From positions 1 to 62,880 of the forward strand of contig JBMNQG010000007.1 of the NCBI GenBank assembly GCA_050944015.1: a DNA stretch of 62,880 bases. The letters are read 5' to 3'. The notes beneath the pieces are model-generated. The model did no database searches. It saw nothing but the letters and a program-made list of their open reading frames with translations, and was not told the origin of the DNA. Of this stretch, positions 1-8,053 are shown piece by piece; positions within the stretch are counted from its first letter, which is position 1, and each line of letters starts with the position of its first letter. Position numbers and translations under genes: made by a program. This stretch comes from DUOX01 sp050944015. GTDB taxonomy: Bacteria; Bacillota; Clostridia; Oscillospirales; Oscillospiraceae.

Positions 1-885
1 GTCGAAGTGCCCCGCGTTGCACAGGATGGTACCGTCCTTCATCTTTTCCAAGTGCTCGGCCCTGATTACGTCCCGGCAGCCGGTAACGCAAACGAAAATG
101 TCGCCCTCAGAGGCGGCCCTTTCCATGGGCATCACCGCAAAACCGTCCATAACAGCCTCCAAGGCGCGAACAGGGTCAACTTCCGTTATTATGACTCGGG
201 CCCCCAGGCCCTTTGCCCGCATGGCAACCCCCTTGCCGCACCAGCCGTAGCCGGAAATCACCACGTTTTTACCCGCCACAATAAGGTTGGTTGTGCGGTT
301 GATGCCGTCCCACACGGACTGGCCGGTGCCATAGCGGTTGTCGAAAAGGTGCTTGCAGTCCGCCTCGTTTACCATGACCATGGGGAATCGCAGTTCTCCC
401 CTCTTTGCCATTGTCCTCAGGCGGCGTATGCCCGTGGTGGTCTCCTCGCAGCCCCCTATCACGTTGGGAATAAGGTGGGTATATTTGGTGTGCATCAGGT
501 GCACAAGGTCGCCGCCGTCGTCAATGATGATGTTGGGGCCGCATTCCAGAACCGCGCAGAGGTGCCGCTCATATTCCTCCGGCGTGGCCCCGTACCATGC
601 GTGGACATCTATGCCACTGGCGGCTACGGCAGCCGCCACGTCGTCCTGGGTGGACAGGGGATTGCACCCCGTAACGTGCATCTCGGCGCCCCCCTGGGCC
701 AGTACGCGGCACAAAAAAGCGGTTTTTGCCTCCATGTGGACGGAAAGGGCAACTTTCAGCCCCTTAAAGGGCTTTTTTTCCGCAAATTCGACGGCGATAC
801 CGGACAAAACGGGCATGTGGGCGGCAGCCCACTGTATTTTACGCTCGCCCTGAGGTGCAAGTGAAATATCCCGGATTTCGGACAT
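1..885 (-). CDS. ahcY: adenosylhomocysteinase, C-terminus cut by window edge
   Basis: S-adenosylhomocysteine hydrolase, a cytoplasmic NAD-dependent enzyme that splits S-adenosylhomocysteine into adenosine and homocysteine after methyl transfer. The first 295 residues are in the window; roughly 120 more of a usual ~415 lie beyond the left edge. Visible are the substrate-domain start (MSEIRDISLAPQG), the NAD-binding loop SGYGWCGKG near residue 210, and the conserved NAGHFD at the edge. The ATG at 885 has AGGAGG at 894-899, 8 bases upstream. Only 15 bases separate it from the upstream mtaD, so the two form one operon that clears SAH and methylthioadenosine. Family assignment is firm. Confidence 0.95.
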   Translation of the reverse strand, partial: MSEIRDISLAPQGERKIQWAAAHMPVLSGIAVEFAEKKPFKGLKVALSVHMEAKTAFLCRVLAQGGAEMHVTGCNPLSTQDDVAAAVAASGIDVHAWYGATPEEYERHLCAVLECGPNIIIDDGGDLVHLMHTKYTHLIPNVIGGCEETTTGIRRLRTMAKRGELRFPMVMVNEADCKHLFDNRYGTGQSVWDGINRTTNLIVAGKNVVISGYGWCGKGVAMRAKGLGARVIITEVDPVRALEAVMDGFAVMPMERAASEGDIFVCVTGCRDVIRAEHLEKMKDGTILCNAGHFD

Positions 886-900
886 TATTTTTTCCTCCTG

Positions 901-2184
901 TCAAGATATCCCCAGCCTGGCGCAGGTTCTCTCAACTTCAAAGTACACCCTCCGGGGGTCAACGGTTGTAAACTCCCCGCTTTCAAGGACTATGCGGCCG
1001 TTTACAATCACGGTGTGGGCGGAAAGGCCCGCTCCCGAATAAGCCAGGGCAGCAACCGGGTCGCCCAAAGGCGCGATGCCTGGCTGCTCCAAATCAAAAA
1101 TAGCCAAATCCGCCAAAAATCCCGGCCTTATCTCCCCGGTTTTGCCCCCAAGACCCAGGGCCCTGGCGCCGTTTGCCGTCGCCATTTCAAAACCTTCGGC
1201 GGCGGTGACCGCCAGCGGGTCCCCGTTTACGCCCTTGTGCAGCAGCGTCACAAGAGACAGCTCCCTAAGCACGCTGAGGCTGTTGTTGCTGGCGGCGCTG
1301 TCCGTTCCCAGGCAGAGGTTGACCCCCCGCTTCTGAAGCTCCGACACAGGAGCTATGCCGTTGGCCAGCTTCAGGTTGCTGGCGTGGTTTATGGCCACGC
1401 TGACCCCCCGCCGGGCCAACAAGTCCATGTCTTCGGACGAAAGGTGCACGCAATGGGCGGCCACGGTGCTATTTCCCAAGAGGCCGCAGCGGTCGTAAAA
1501 CTCCACGGGGCTGCAGCCGTATTTGTTCTCAACGTCCTCAACTTCACCAAGGCTTTCGGAAAGGTGGGTATTGATGCCCAACCCTAGCTCCCGCGCCTTT
1601 TCCGCTATGGACCGCAGGTACCCCTCGTCGCAGGTGTAGGGGGCGTGGGGTGCCAGCATGAAGCTGAGGGTTGGGGGCCCAGAAAACTCCCTTATTTCCT
1701 CCAGCGCCTCTCTCAGGCGCCGCCGGCCTCCTTCCGGGTCCTCCGTCCCGCCGGAAAGCCCCCGGGAAATTACCGCCCGAAGGCCTGTATCCAAAGCCGC
1801 CCGGGCGGAACTACCCGGGAACATGTGCATGTCAAGAAAGCACGTGATCCCGCCCTTTATCATCTCCATGCAGGCCAGAACGGCGCCCCAATAGGCATCC
1901 TCCCTGGTCAGCGCGTCTTCCATGGGCATAATTTTTTTGAAAAGCCATGTATTGAAATCAAGGTCGTCAGCCCAGTTCCTGAAAGGCGTCATGTAGGCGT
2001 GGGCATGGGCGTTGACCAGCCCGGGTACCATCAGCTTTTGGGCCCCGTCAATAACCTTCTCGGCGCGGAAGCCCTCAGGCTCCCCGTCCACCGAAAGGAT
2101 GCGCGCGCCCTCGATACAGACGGTGCATTTGCGGCTGGTTCCGCCGGGCAAAACAGCCAAAATATCCTTTATTAGAATGCCCAT
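901..2184 (-). CDS. mtaD: 5'-methylthioadenosine/S-adenosylhomocysteine deaminase
   Basis: Amidohydrolase-superfamily deaminase of 427 residues that converts methylthioadenosine and/or S-adenosylhomocysteine to the inosine forms in the cytoplasm. Metal-site motifs of the family are visible in order: NAHAHAYM, APHAPYTC, THLSES, AAHCVHLS and LGTDSAASNNS. The start is the ATG at 2184, with AGGGG 9 bases upstream; the in-frame TTG at 2193 abuts that ribosome site and is unlikely. It is the first gene of a two-gene unit with ahcY, and the pairing supports a role in SAM by-product recycling. Guanine or chlorohydrolase-type deaminases share the fold, so substrate choice rests on context and motif similarity. 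Confidence 0.88.
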   Translation of the reverse strand: MGILIKDILAVLPGGTSRKCTVCIEGARILSVDGEPEGFRAEKVIDGAQKLMVPGLVNAHAHAYMTPFRNWADDLDFNTWLFKKIMPMEDALTREDAYWGAVLACMEMIKGGITCFLDMHMFPGSSARAALDTGLRAVISRGLSGGTEDPEGGRRRLREALEEIREFSGPPTLSFMLAPHAPYTCDEGYLRSIAEKARELGLGINTHLSESLGEVEDVENKYGCSPVEFYDRCGLLGNSTVAAHCVHLSSEDMDLLARRGVSVAINHASNLKLANGIAPVSELQKRGVNLCLGTDSAASNNSLSVLRELSLVTLLHKGVNGDPLAVTAAEGFEMATANGARALGLGGKTGEIRPGFLADLAIFDLEQPGIAPLGDPVAALAYSGAGLSAHTVIVNGRIVLESGEFTTVDPRRVYFEVERTCARLGIS

Positions 2185-2214
2185 TCGACACAACCCCTAA
2201 TAAGCATACAATAT

Positions 2215-2243
2215 ATTTTAACAACTAATTCAGACTATTACAA
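2215..2243 (-). promoter_or_regulatory. sigma-A-type promoter of mtaD-ahcY
   Basis: On the minus strand, TTGTAA (2243-2238) and TAAAAT (2220-2215) are separated by exactly 17 bases, about 30 bases upstream of the mtaD start. Both hexamers deviate slightly from consensus. The call is by pattern only. Confidence 0.55.
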
Positions 2244-2403
2244 CTAAATATGACAGAATAACCCTTATTAAACAGCTATAATAATAAGCAAAACAGGCCC
2301 AAAAAAGCAAGGTTTCAGGCAGAATGGGCCCAAAACCCTGCGTTTTGACCTTCGTTAACCCGGCGCAGTAGCCGGAATTTAGTATTGGCAGCCTTTGAGA
2401 ATT

Positions 2404-2988
2404 TTATTTTACGGGCAGGTTCTTAGCGAACAAGATGATTACTGCGGCGGGCTTTGTTTCTCCGCTTTCCGGGTCAGTGAAAACGCAGTCGTATATAAAG
2501 TTTTCCTTGTTGGGTTCGCCTTTGAAAGGCTTTATTTCATTCATGCCAATCCATCTAAAGAAGGCCTTTCTCACGCTGCGGTCGCTCTCCTTGCAGCTTG
2601 AACAGCTTATCTGAACCGGCAGGGCCTTCTCCATCACCGTGTCGTACCTGACGCGGAAAACGGGATGCTCGCTGCTGAGGCTGGAAACTGCCTCGCTGAG
2701 GAGGTCCTCAAGTATCTTTTTGTGCCCTTCCTCCTCCGGGTCCAGTTTGGCCAACTGGGTAATAATAAGTCCCCTCATGCCCTGGCCGTACCCGTTCTCC
2801 ATGTTCTCCTCTTTAAAAACGCTAAATTCCTGGGGAGGAAACTTCTTATACCACCAGGACATGTATATGGGCCTTAAATTCCTTTCAATAAGGAAAAAGG
2901 CAAGGCATACCAGAATTGTTATCAGCAGGTTTTTTGTAAGCGAATATACGACTATTACAAGCGCTATGGTCACAAGCTGAGCGAGCAT
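2404..2988 (-). CDS. unknown membrane-anchored protein
   Basis: A 194-residue protein I do not recognise. The N-terminus holds one long or two short hydrophobic segments (about residues 1-37, including VIVVYSLTK and VCLAFFLIE). A cytoplasmic-looking hydrophilic domain of about 150 residues follows, with a CSSC pair near the middle. The chosen ATG at 2988 is preceded by AGGGG 7 bases upstream; a longer in-frame start at 3027 lacks such a site. It stands alone behind a good promoter. It could be a small membrane-tethered sensor or envelope protein, but nothing in the sequence fixes a function. Confidence 0.7.
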   Translation of the reverse strand: MLAQLVTIALVIVVYSLTKNLLITILVCLAFFLIERNLRPIYMSWWYKKFPPQEFSVFKEENMENGYGQGMRGLIITQLAKLDPEEEGHKKILEDLLSEAVSSLSSEHPVFRVRYDTVMEKALPVQISCSSCKESDRSVRKAFFRWIGMNEIKPFKGEPNKENFIYDCVFTDPESGETKPAAVIILFAKNLPVK

Positions 2989-3063
2989 GGCGAGGCCCCT
3001 CCCCCGGTGAATATGCATATTCCGCACTGCCCTGTTTCAGGCAAATATTGCAAACATATTGTT

Positions 3064-3091
3064 ATTATAGCACATTTTTTGACAATGGCAA
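3064..3091 (-). promoter_or_regulatory. sigma-A-type promoter of the unknown membrane gene
   Basis: TTGCCA (3091-3086) and a perfect TATAAT (3069-3064), 16 bases apart on the minus strand, lie about 75 bases upstream of the start at 2988. Confidence 0.6.
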
Positions 3092-3149
3092 CAAAAAAAC
3101 AGCCGGAACAAATCCGCACTGTTTTTTGAAACATACATATTGACAAAGC

Positions 3150-3431
3150 TTACGCTCCTACTAGCCTCATAGCCAGCCACGCAATGCCTGTGGCGGCTGC
3201 TCCGGCGGCGGCGAAAGCGGGCGCCGGAAGTTTCGCCAGCAGCCTGTGTTTGCGCCCTATGGTGCTTTTTATATAGTCGTCCGCCACCCGCTGGGCTTCC
3301 CTTATAATTTCCTGCTCGCTGACCCCCTTTCGTTTGAAAAGGTCGTCTCTTATTATAAAAATCGCTTCCTCGAACACTTTTGGGTCCGGTGATTTAACGA
3401 CGATAATGCGTCTTTGAGTTCCTTTTACCAT
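3150..3431 (-). CDS. small conserved-looking protein with C-terminal membrane segment
   Basis: A 93-residue protein with a basic start (MVKGTQRRIIVVKSPDP), a predicted helical middle (EEAIFIIRDDLFKRKG) and a C-terminal hydrophobic, alanine-rich segment (about residues 70-92) that looks like a membrane tail. The ATG at 3431 has AGGGGG 7 bases upstream; longer in-frame starts lack a ribosome site. It lies downstream of spoIIE on the same strand, about 175 bases after the spoIIE stop. I recall short proteins of this type in other Clostridia but know no function. Because it follows spoIIE, a sporulation link is possible but unproven. Confidence 0.7.
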   Translation of the reverse strand: MVKGTQRRIIVVKSPDPKVFEEAIFIIRDDLFKRKGVSEQEIIREAQRVADDYIKSTIGRKHRLLAKLPAPAFAAAGAAATGIAWLAMRLVGA

Positions 3432-3606
3432 TCCTCTGCCCCCTTGCGGCTTATAACTGGAACTTCCTATTTGTTCCCAGTCTAACCGCTTAATGGGTGC
3501 ATTATTCATCCTTGCCAGATCAATGTTGTGAATCGCTCTCCTTCGCTGCCACCTATTGACAGGGAAGGGCCAGCGTATCCCAAACAGGCATGGGAATCTT
3601 CGTTTT

Positions 3607-5943
3607 TTAACCGCGCGCATCTACCCGCACCACCAATACAGTCATGTCGTCCTCGCAGCCGAACTCCCTTATCGCCGTCTGGAGGGCCTCTTTTGCAAGG
3701 GCCTTGGTGTCGTTCCCTTCCCAATTGGACAGCAGGGATTTCAGCCATTTGTCATTCTCGGCTGCCAGCACCCCGTCGCTGGCTATTAGAGCGATATTGC
3801 CCGGCTTGAGCCGCATGCGTACTATGTCCGGCGCGGCGCATTCACCGGCACAAAGTCCGGCAGCCAAGCTTTCGCCCCGTACCCTTCGTATAAGCTTCCC
3901 ATTTTTTATATATGATGGCGCCGCGCCGTATTTGTAAAAACAAGTTTCTCCTGTAAATAGATCTATGCACATGAGGTCCACGGTGGCATAGCCCCAGTCC
4001 TCGCCGTTTTTCAAGAGCATCACCGAATTTAATAGCTTCATGGCTATGTCCGGACTCACTCCGGAGCGCAGGAAGCCCTCAAGTATGCGCACCGTGGCTA
4101 CGCTTTCCCTGGCCGCCTCGTGGCCGCTGCCCATGCCGTCCGAGAGTATGACGCACAGCACTCCCTGGTCGGTCTTGAAGTAGGTCCCCCGGTCGCCGCT
4201 TACCGGCTCCCCTTTCTTCTTCACGGCGGCAATGCCTACGGATACCGCCAGGGGCTCCGCCTGCACAAGGGACAGGCGCTTTGCGTTGGCAACGTCGTCA
4301 ATGCCGGGCCGGCACAGCCGCACTCCCACCACCGAGGACAGCTTGTTCAGGTAATCCGGATCCTTCAGCAGGTTGCGCAGCCGGCCGCTTTCAATGGTAA
4401 CCCGTAGCCTTCCTCTGCGGTCCCGGAAAACCGAAACGTCCGCCTCTATGTCGATATTCCTCAGGAACCGCAGCAGCCTGCGTTCCGCCAGGGGGTCCGG
4501 GCCGGGACTCTTGCTGAGGTCTTCGGATATGCTCTCCATTATGTCCGCCAGGTCCGCATACTGGCTGTAGGCGGCGGTTCGGTTTTCTGCCAGGCGGCTT
4601 CGGAACTGGCGGCGGTACATAAGCCCCCGGAGTTCGCCGTTTACGGCGGATATAAAGGAATGTATGGAGCTGCATTTGTCGACGAAATGTTCCGCCAGGT
4701 CCTCCCTCACGAGCCGTCCCCGCCGCATCATGGCAGGGGTGGCGCTGTTCATCACCGACAGGGTATCCATATAGTTTTTCTGCCAGCAGTCATCCCTGTT
4801 CTTGCACCTTATGCATACCGCGTCTGCGGCCCGGTCGAAGATTGTTGCTATGTCGTTGTCGTTTCCCGCACGCTCCAGGCTGGTGTGGACGGTCTCGTAA
4901 AGGTCCCGGAAAGCCTCGGATATCCGTCTGACCCGCCGGGCAATATACAGGCGCATACCCGTCTCCCCGCTGCCGGTGCTGGACTGCTCCAGCAGCCCGC
5001 CTATGTGATTCAGCAGGGATGAGGGTAGCATCATGAAGATTACAGAGGCCGCAAACACCTCGTACAGGACCTCGATTCTTACTCCGTAGTTCCAGGTCCA
5101 GAGCACTGCAACGGCGTCGGCCATTATGTAGCTGATGAGGAATATCAGCCGGCCGTTTCTGGCAAACACCCCCGCCAGCAGGCCGGAAAATGCATAGGCC
5201 ATGGTGAAGTACGGAGCGCCGCCGTACGCTATGTCCATGGCCAGACCCAGGGCCGCTCCCGCCGCGCTGCCTGCCAGTATGCCTCCCTTATAGGCGGCGG
5301 TCATCACCAGCAGCACCGCCACCAGGCGGCCTATGGATATTACATCCATTATCATGACCTCTGACAAAGCCATGAGGGCGCAGGCCAAAAGTATCAATAC
5401 GCTTATGCCGTGCCGGAGTTCCGCCGTCTCGGTAGTTATTTCCTCCCTGGTCAGGGCCTGCTTGAAGAAATACGCCGAGGAGCCCGCAAGAGTGACCTCC
5501 GTAATCATCAGTACAAACGCCGGGACTCCCCGCACGTTGTCAAAACTGTTGAGAAATCCCGTCACCGCGGTTATTGCGGCGGCAATGGCGGGCATAAACC
5601 AGGAGGAATTGTAGAATTTCGTGCCCTGAAAAACAAATGCTGCTGTAAACACTAGCAAGCAAGTAGCCACGTATTTTATGCCGAAGTCAAAACCTCCAAC
5701 AATCAGATAACCCAGGGAGGCCCCCAAAAGGCACATGATGCCTCCCGGCCCCGCTCCGGCCTGGGCGACAATGCCTATGCCAAAGGGACCGCAGCCGCCG
5801 AACAGCTTCGCGGCGGCCATGGCATAGCCCAAAACAAAGTTGGCGGCATAACCCAGCACCTTCATGAACTCAGGGTGTCTCTTGAATATCTCTCCGCTGG
5901 TCACCGCTCTTTTAAATCCAAGTACCCTTCCTCTCACAGACAC
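3607..5943 (-). CDS. spoIIE: stage II sporulation protein E (SpoIIE phosphatase)
   Basis: Integral-membrane serine phosphatase of 778 residues that dephosphorylates the anti-anti-sigma factor SpoIIAA at the sporulation septum, releasing sigma-F in the forespore. The N-terminal ~320 residues are a run of membrane segments, followed by a central regulatory region. The C-terminal PP2C domain has the metal-binding signatures SDGMGSGHEA (near residue 605) and ASDGVL. The best start is the GTG at 5943, with AGGGGGG 8 bases upstream. The ATG at 5973, 10 codons further out, would lie almost inside the -10 box at 5976-5981, so it is probably not used. Length and layout match the family. Confidence 0.95.
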   Translation of the reverse strand: MSVRGRVLGFKRAVTSGEIFKRHPEFMKVLGYAANFVLGYAMAAAKLFGGCGPFGIGIVAQAGAGPGGIMCLLGASLGYLIVGGFDFGIKYVATCLLVFTAAFVFQGTKFYNSSWFMPAIAAAITAVTGFLNSFDNVRGVPAFVLMITEVTLAGSSAYFFKQALTREEITTETAELRHGISVLILLACALMALSEVMIMDVISIGRLVAVLLVMTAAYKGGILAGSAAGAALGLAMDIAYGGAPYFTMAYAFSGLLAGVFARNGRLIFLISYIMADAVAVLWTWNYGVRIEVLYEVFAASVIFMMLPSSLLNHIGGLLEQSSTGSGETGMRLYIARRVRRISEAFRDLYETVHTSLERAGNDNDIATIFDRAADAVCIRCKNRDDCWQKNYMDTLSVMNSATPAMMRRGRLVREDLAEHFVDKCSSIHSFISAVNGELRGLMYRRQFRSRLAENRTAAYSQYADLADIMESISEDLSKSPGPDPLAERRLLRFLRNIDIEADVSVFRDRRGRLRVTIESGRLRNLLKDPDYLNKLSSVVGVRLCRPGIDDVANAKRLSLVQAEPLAVSVGIAAVKKKGEPVSGDRGTYFKTDQGVLCVILSDGMGSGHEAARESVATVRILEGFLRSGVSPDIAMKLLNSVMLLKNGEDWGYATVDLMCIDLFTGETCFYKYGAAPSYIKNGKLIRRVRGESLAAGLCAGECAAPDIVRMRLKPGNIALIASDGVLAAENDKWLKSLLSNWEGNDTKALAKEALQTAIREFGCEDDMTVLVVRVDARG

Positions 5944-5975
5944 GTCAGCTTCCCCCCTAAGTGTGGTTAACATAA

Positions 5976-6007
5976 ATTATACTTATGACACCCAAAATAA
6001 TTCGTCG
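5976..6007 (-). promoter_or_regulatory. spoIIE promoter with Spo0A-like box
   Basis: A perfect TATAAT (5981-5976, minus strand) lies about 33 bases upstream of the GTG start. Upstream of it, 6007-6001 reads CGACGAA, a 6-of-7 match to the Spo0A box TGNCGAA, separated from the -10 by 19 bases; no standard -35 is present. This resembles the known Bacillus spoIIE promoter, which is sigma-A dependent, Spo0A-activated and has a wide spacer. The similarity is inferred by eye. Confidence 0.55.
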
Positions 6008-6077
6008 CTTGGTGCTGTTGAATAAGGTTTTTTACAGCCGGGAAATAGCGGGAAAGGAAATCTAACCCAAATACAGC

Positions 6078-6106
6078 TTAATAATCAAGGCGATTTGACG
6101 TAGAAT
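6078..6106 (+). promoter_or_regulatory. possible promoter of the CYTH gene
   Basis: TTAATA (6078-6083) and TAGAAT (6101-6106) are 17 bases apart on the plus strand, about 105 bases before the CYTH start. Both hexamers are imperfect. Confidence 0.35.
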
Positions 6107-6211
6107 GGCATTAATCCAAGATGATGAAGAAAAAAAGGATCCACTTGGGGCGTTTCTGTCCAGTTTTGCTTGGAGATATCAGTTTTTCACGGCAAAGGAG
6201 ACGGATGAAGG

Positions 6212-6841
6212 ATGCCGACGGAAGTTGAAATCAAGATAAACATTCCCGACAAGAGCGTCATATCCCGGATTCAGCAGGAAGAATATGTCACCCGGTTTGT
6301 CCGGGACGGCTTCCATGTGGAGGAAATGCACACCATTTTCTACGATACTCCGGACTGGGACCTGTGCCGGGAGCAATTCATGCTGCGGATGCGCTCCAGC
6401 GGGCAGACAGGTTGTCTCTCCCTGAAGCACGGATGCGTAAGCAAGGGAGGCTCGCCCGGGCTTTGCATCCGCCGAAAATGGGTATGCACAACGACGGAAA
6501 TTGAAACCGCCATAGAAAGCCTGCTTAACGCCGGCGCCCCCGAGAGGCTGAAGGAGCTCACCCGGGGCAAGCCTCTGATTGAGCGGGCCAGGGCGGATTT
6601 TACACGCACCAGCGCCCTGCTGCACATGCCCGAAGGCCTGAGGGTGGAGCTGGCAATGGACGAGGGGGAAATCTCCGTTGGGGAACTGCGGGCGCCTGTT
6701 TTGGAGATGGAGCTGGAGGTCCTCTTCGGCAATATTGAGTCCCTGCGCCCCTTCTGCGACGGGCTTTCCGAAAGGTACGGCCTTTCCCCCGCCCTTACGA
6801 CCAAGTACGAAAAGGCCTTCGCCCTGGCGCATGATGCATAA
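6212..6841 (+). CDS. CYTH-domain protein (putative triphosphatase)
   Basis: A 209-residue protein of the CYTH (CyaB-thiamine triphosphatase) superfamily, whose members bind and usually hydrolyse triphosphate compounds with a divalent metal in a tunnel of charged residues. The signature ExExK is at the very N-terminus (TEVEIKINI). Paired acidic residues of later strands are visible (VELAMDEGEIS, LEMELEV), and so is a C-terminal KYEKAF. AAGGAG at 6195-6200 is 11 bases from the ATG. It is transcribed divergently from spoIIE and ends at a strong terminator. Substrate (inorganic triphosphate, ThTP or another) cannot be told from the sequence. Confidence 0.85.
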   Translation: MPTEVEIKINIPDKSVISRIQQEEYVTRFVRDGFHVEEMHTIFYDTPDWDLCREQFMLRMRSSGQTGCLSLKHGCVSKGGSPGLCIRRKWVCTTTEIETAIESLLNAGAPERLKELTRGKPLIERARADFTRTSALLHMPEGLRVELAMDEGEISVGELRAPVLEMELEVLFGNIESLRPFCDGLSERYGLSPALTTKYEKAFALAHDA

Positions 6842-6879
6842 AACCGGAGAGCCTTCCATATAACGCGTCAAAAAAAATA

Positions 6880-6903
6880 ACGGGAGCGAATTGCTCCCGT
6901 TTT
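6880..6903. terminator. intrinsic terminator after the CYTH gene
   Basis: An 8-bp perfect stem, ACGGGAGC/GCTCCCGT (6880-6887 and 6893-6900) with a 5-base loop, followed by TTT on the plus strand. An A-rich run precedes it, so it could also work leftwards. Confidence 0.8.
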
Positions 6904-7031
6904 GCCGTTTTACCGCATGGCTTGAGCGCGGCTTTTTTAATTTGCACCGTCCCGGCTTATCTCGATAAGCCCTTCAATCTTCCCGGGGACCCCTTTCCGC
7001 GCGGTGAATTTCTCCCTTTGCTGCAAGATGA

Positions 7032-7652
7032 TTACGTTTTATCCCTGGCCTGGGCAATGGCAATAATGGCCTTGACCGCTCCCTCAATCCCGGAAACACC
7101 GGTGTTGATGGCAATGTCGTAGGCGTGTATATCCCGCCATTGCTCTCCCGTGTAATACTTGTGGTAATTGGCGCGTCCCCTGTCCACCTTTACCAGCTTA
7201 TCCGCCAGGCCCTTCCGCTCCATTCCGTAGACCTCTACCGCCCTGTTGAGCCTGTCTTCCAGGCTGCTGTGCAGGAAAATGTTAATGCACGCCGGGTCGT
7301 CCCGCAGTATATAGCCTGCGCAGCGCCCCAATATGACGCAGCTGCCTTTCTCCGCAATTTCCCGAATAACCGCCGCCTGGGCCAAAAAGGCCTTGTCGCT
7401 GATGGGCATGTCATAGTGGAGAAAATACCCGTTGGCAGTATGGGTATGGGTCGCAAGCCCGTAAAGAAAGCTGGAGCTGGCGTTTTCCTCCGCCTTTTCG
7501 ATAAACTCAGGGGAAAGCCCGCTCCTTTCGGCGGCCATTTCTATGAGCTCCCTGTCGTAAAACGGTATATTCAGCTCCTTTGCCAGCATTTGCCCCACCA
7601 GCCTGCCTCCGCTGGCAAACTCGCGGCTGATTGTAAAGATCGTCTTTTTCAT
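7032..7652 (-). CDS. cytidylate-kinase-like P-loop protein
   Basis: A 206-residue protein of the cytidylate kinase-like family (Cytidylate_kin_2), cytoplasmic and presumably nucleotide-binding. The N-terminus TIFTISREFASGGRLVGQ matches the family's modified phosphate-binding loop (SREFGSGG type). Further visible are FYDRELIEMAAERSG, the strand VILGRCAGYIL and the lid-like stretch RANYHKYYTG, all usual in this group. Such proteins are common in Clostridia beside canonical Cmk, and their true substrate is mostly unknown. It is a single gene between a terminator region and a 400-base intergenic gap. Confidence 0.85.
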   Translation of the reverse strand: MKKTIFTISREFASGGRLVGQMLAKELNIPFYDRELIEMAAERSGLSPEFIEKAEENASSSFLYGLATHTHTANGYFLHYDMPISDKAFLAQAAVIREIAEKGSCVILGRCAGYILRDDPACINIFLHSSLEDRLNRAVEVYGMERKGLADKLVKVDRGRANYHKYYTGEQWRDIHAYDIAINTGVSGIEGAVKAIIAIAQARDKT

Positions 7653-8053
7653 TTGGCCCTCCCGCCCTTATCGAAGTGATTTATAGCAATTATTATTCAC
7701 AATATTTATAAAATTCATAGATTTTTACAGTAAATAAATTATGGCAAAACGCGTCATGCTATAATAATAATGTTTGGCCCGATAAACCAAGGTTACATTA
7801 CATAATAGTCGCTTTAGGGCAAAAAGGTTATCGCTTTTCCGGAGTATGGCCATTATAGCATAGTTTTCCCAATGCGGTAAAGCCGAATATGCACAGGGCT
7901 GAAATCTGTCCAAAATAGACAATAGCGTATGATTATTTTACAACAATTTGAGTATGTTTTTTCAAACTGGCTATTCAAAGAAATGTCAAATACTGATATA
8001 ATAAGTTATTGGTAATGTATCAGTATAACATAAATCTATGTAGAGGGATGGAA
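7653..8053. other. 400-base intergenic gap between divergent genes
   Basis: AT-rich DNA separating the cytidylate-kinase-like gene (minus) from nfnA (plus). Besides the nfnA promoter described separately I see no gene, strong hairpin or riboswitch signature. Several TATAAT/TATTAT-like strings occur, and the minus-strand promoter could not be fixed. Confidence 0.5.
7974..8002 (+). promoter_or_regulatory. sigma-A-type promoter of nfnAB
   Basis: TTCAAA (7974-7979), a 17-base spacer and a perfect TATAAT (7997-8002) lie about 45 bases before the nfnA ribosome site. No inverted repeat typical of the redox repressor Rex was seen nearby. Confidence 0.5.

Noticed and set aside
3432..3606. Possible tRNA or RNA gene after spoIIE (a place where Bacillus has tRNA genes nearby)
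   Set aside because: No cloverleaf, T-loop GGTTCGA-type or CCA-end pattern found on either strand.
6205..6228. An 8-codon open frame starting at ATG 6205, overlapping the CYTH start
   Set aside because: Lies only 4 bases after the AAGGAG site and is too short to support; the CYTH start at 6212 explains the ribosome site.
7653..8053. Riboswitch or Rex operator upstream of nfnAB
   Set aside because: No TTGTGA-type inverted repeat and no known riboswitch core recognised; only a sigma-A-type promoter could be supported.
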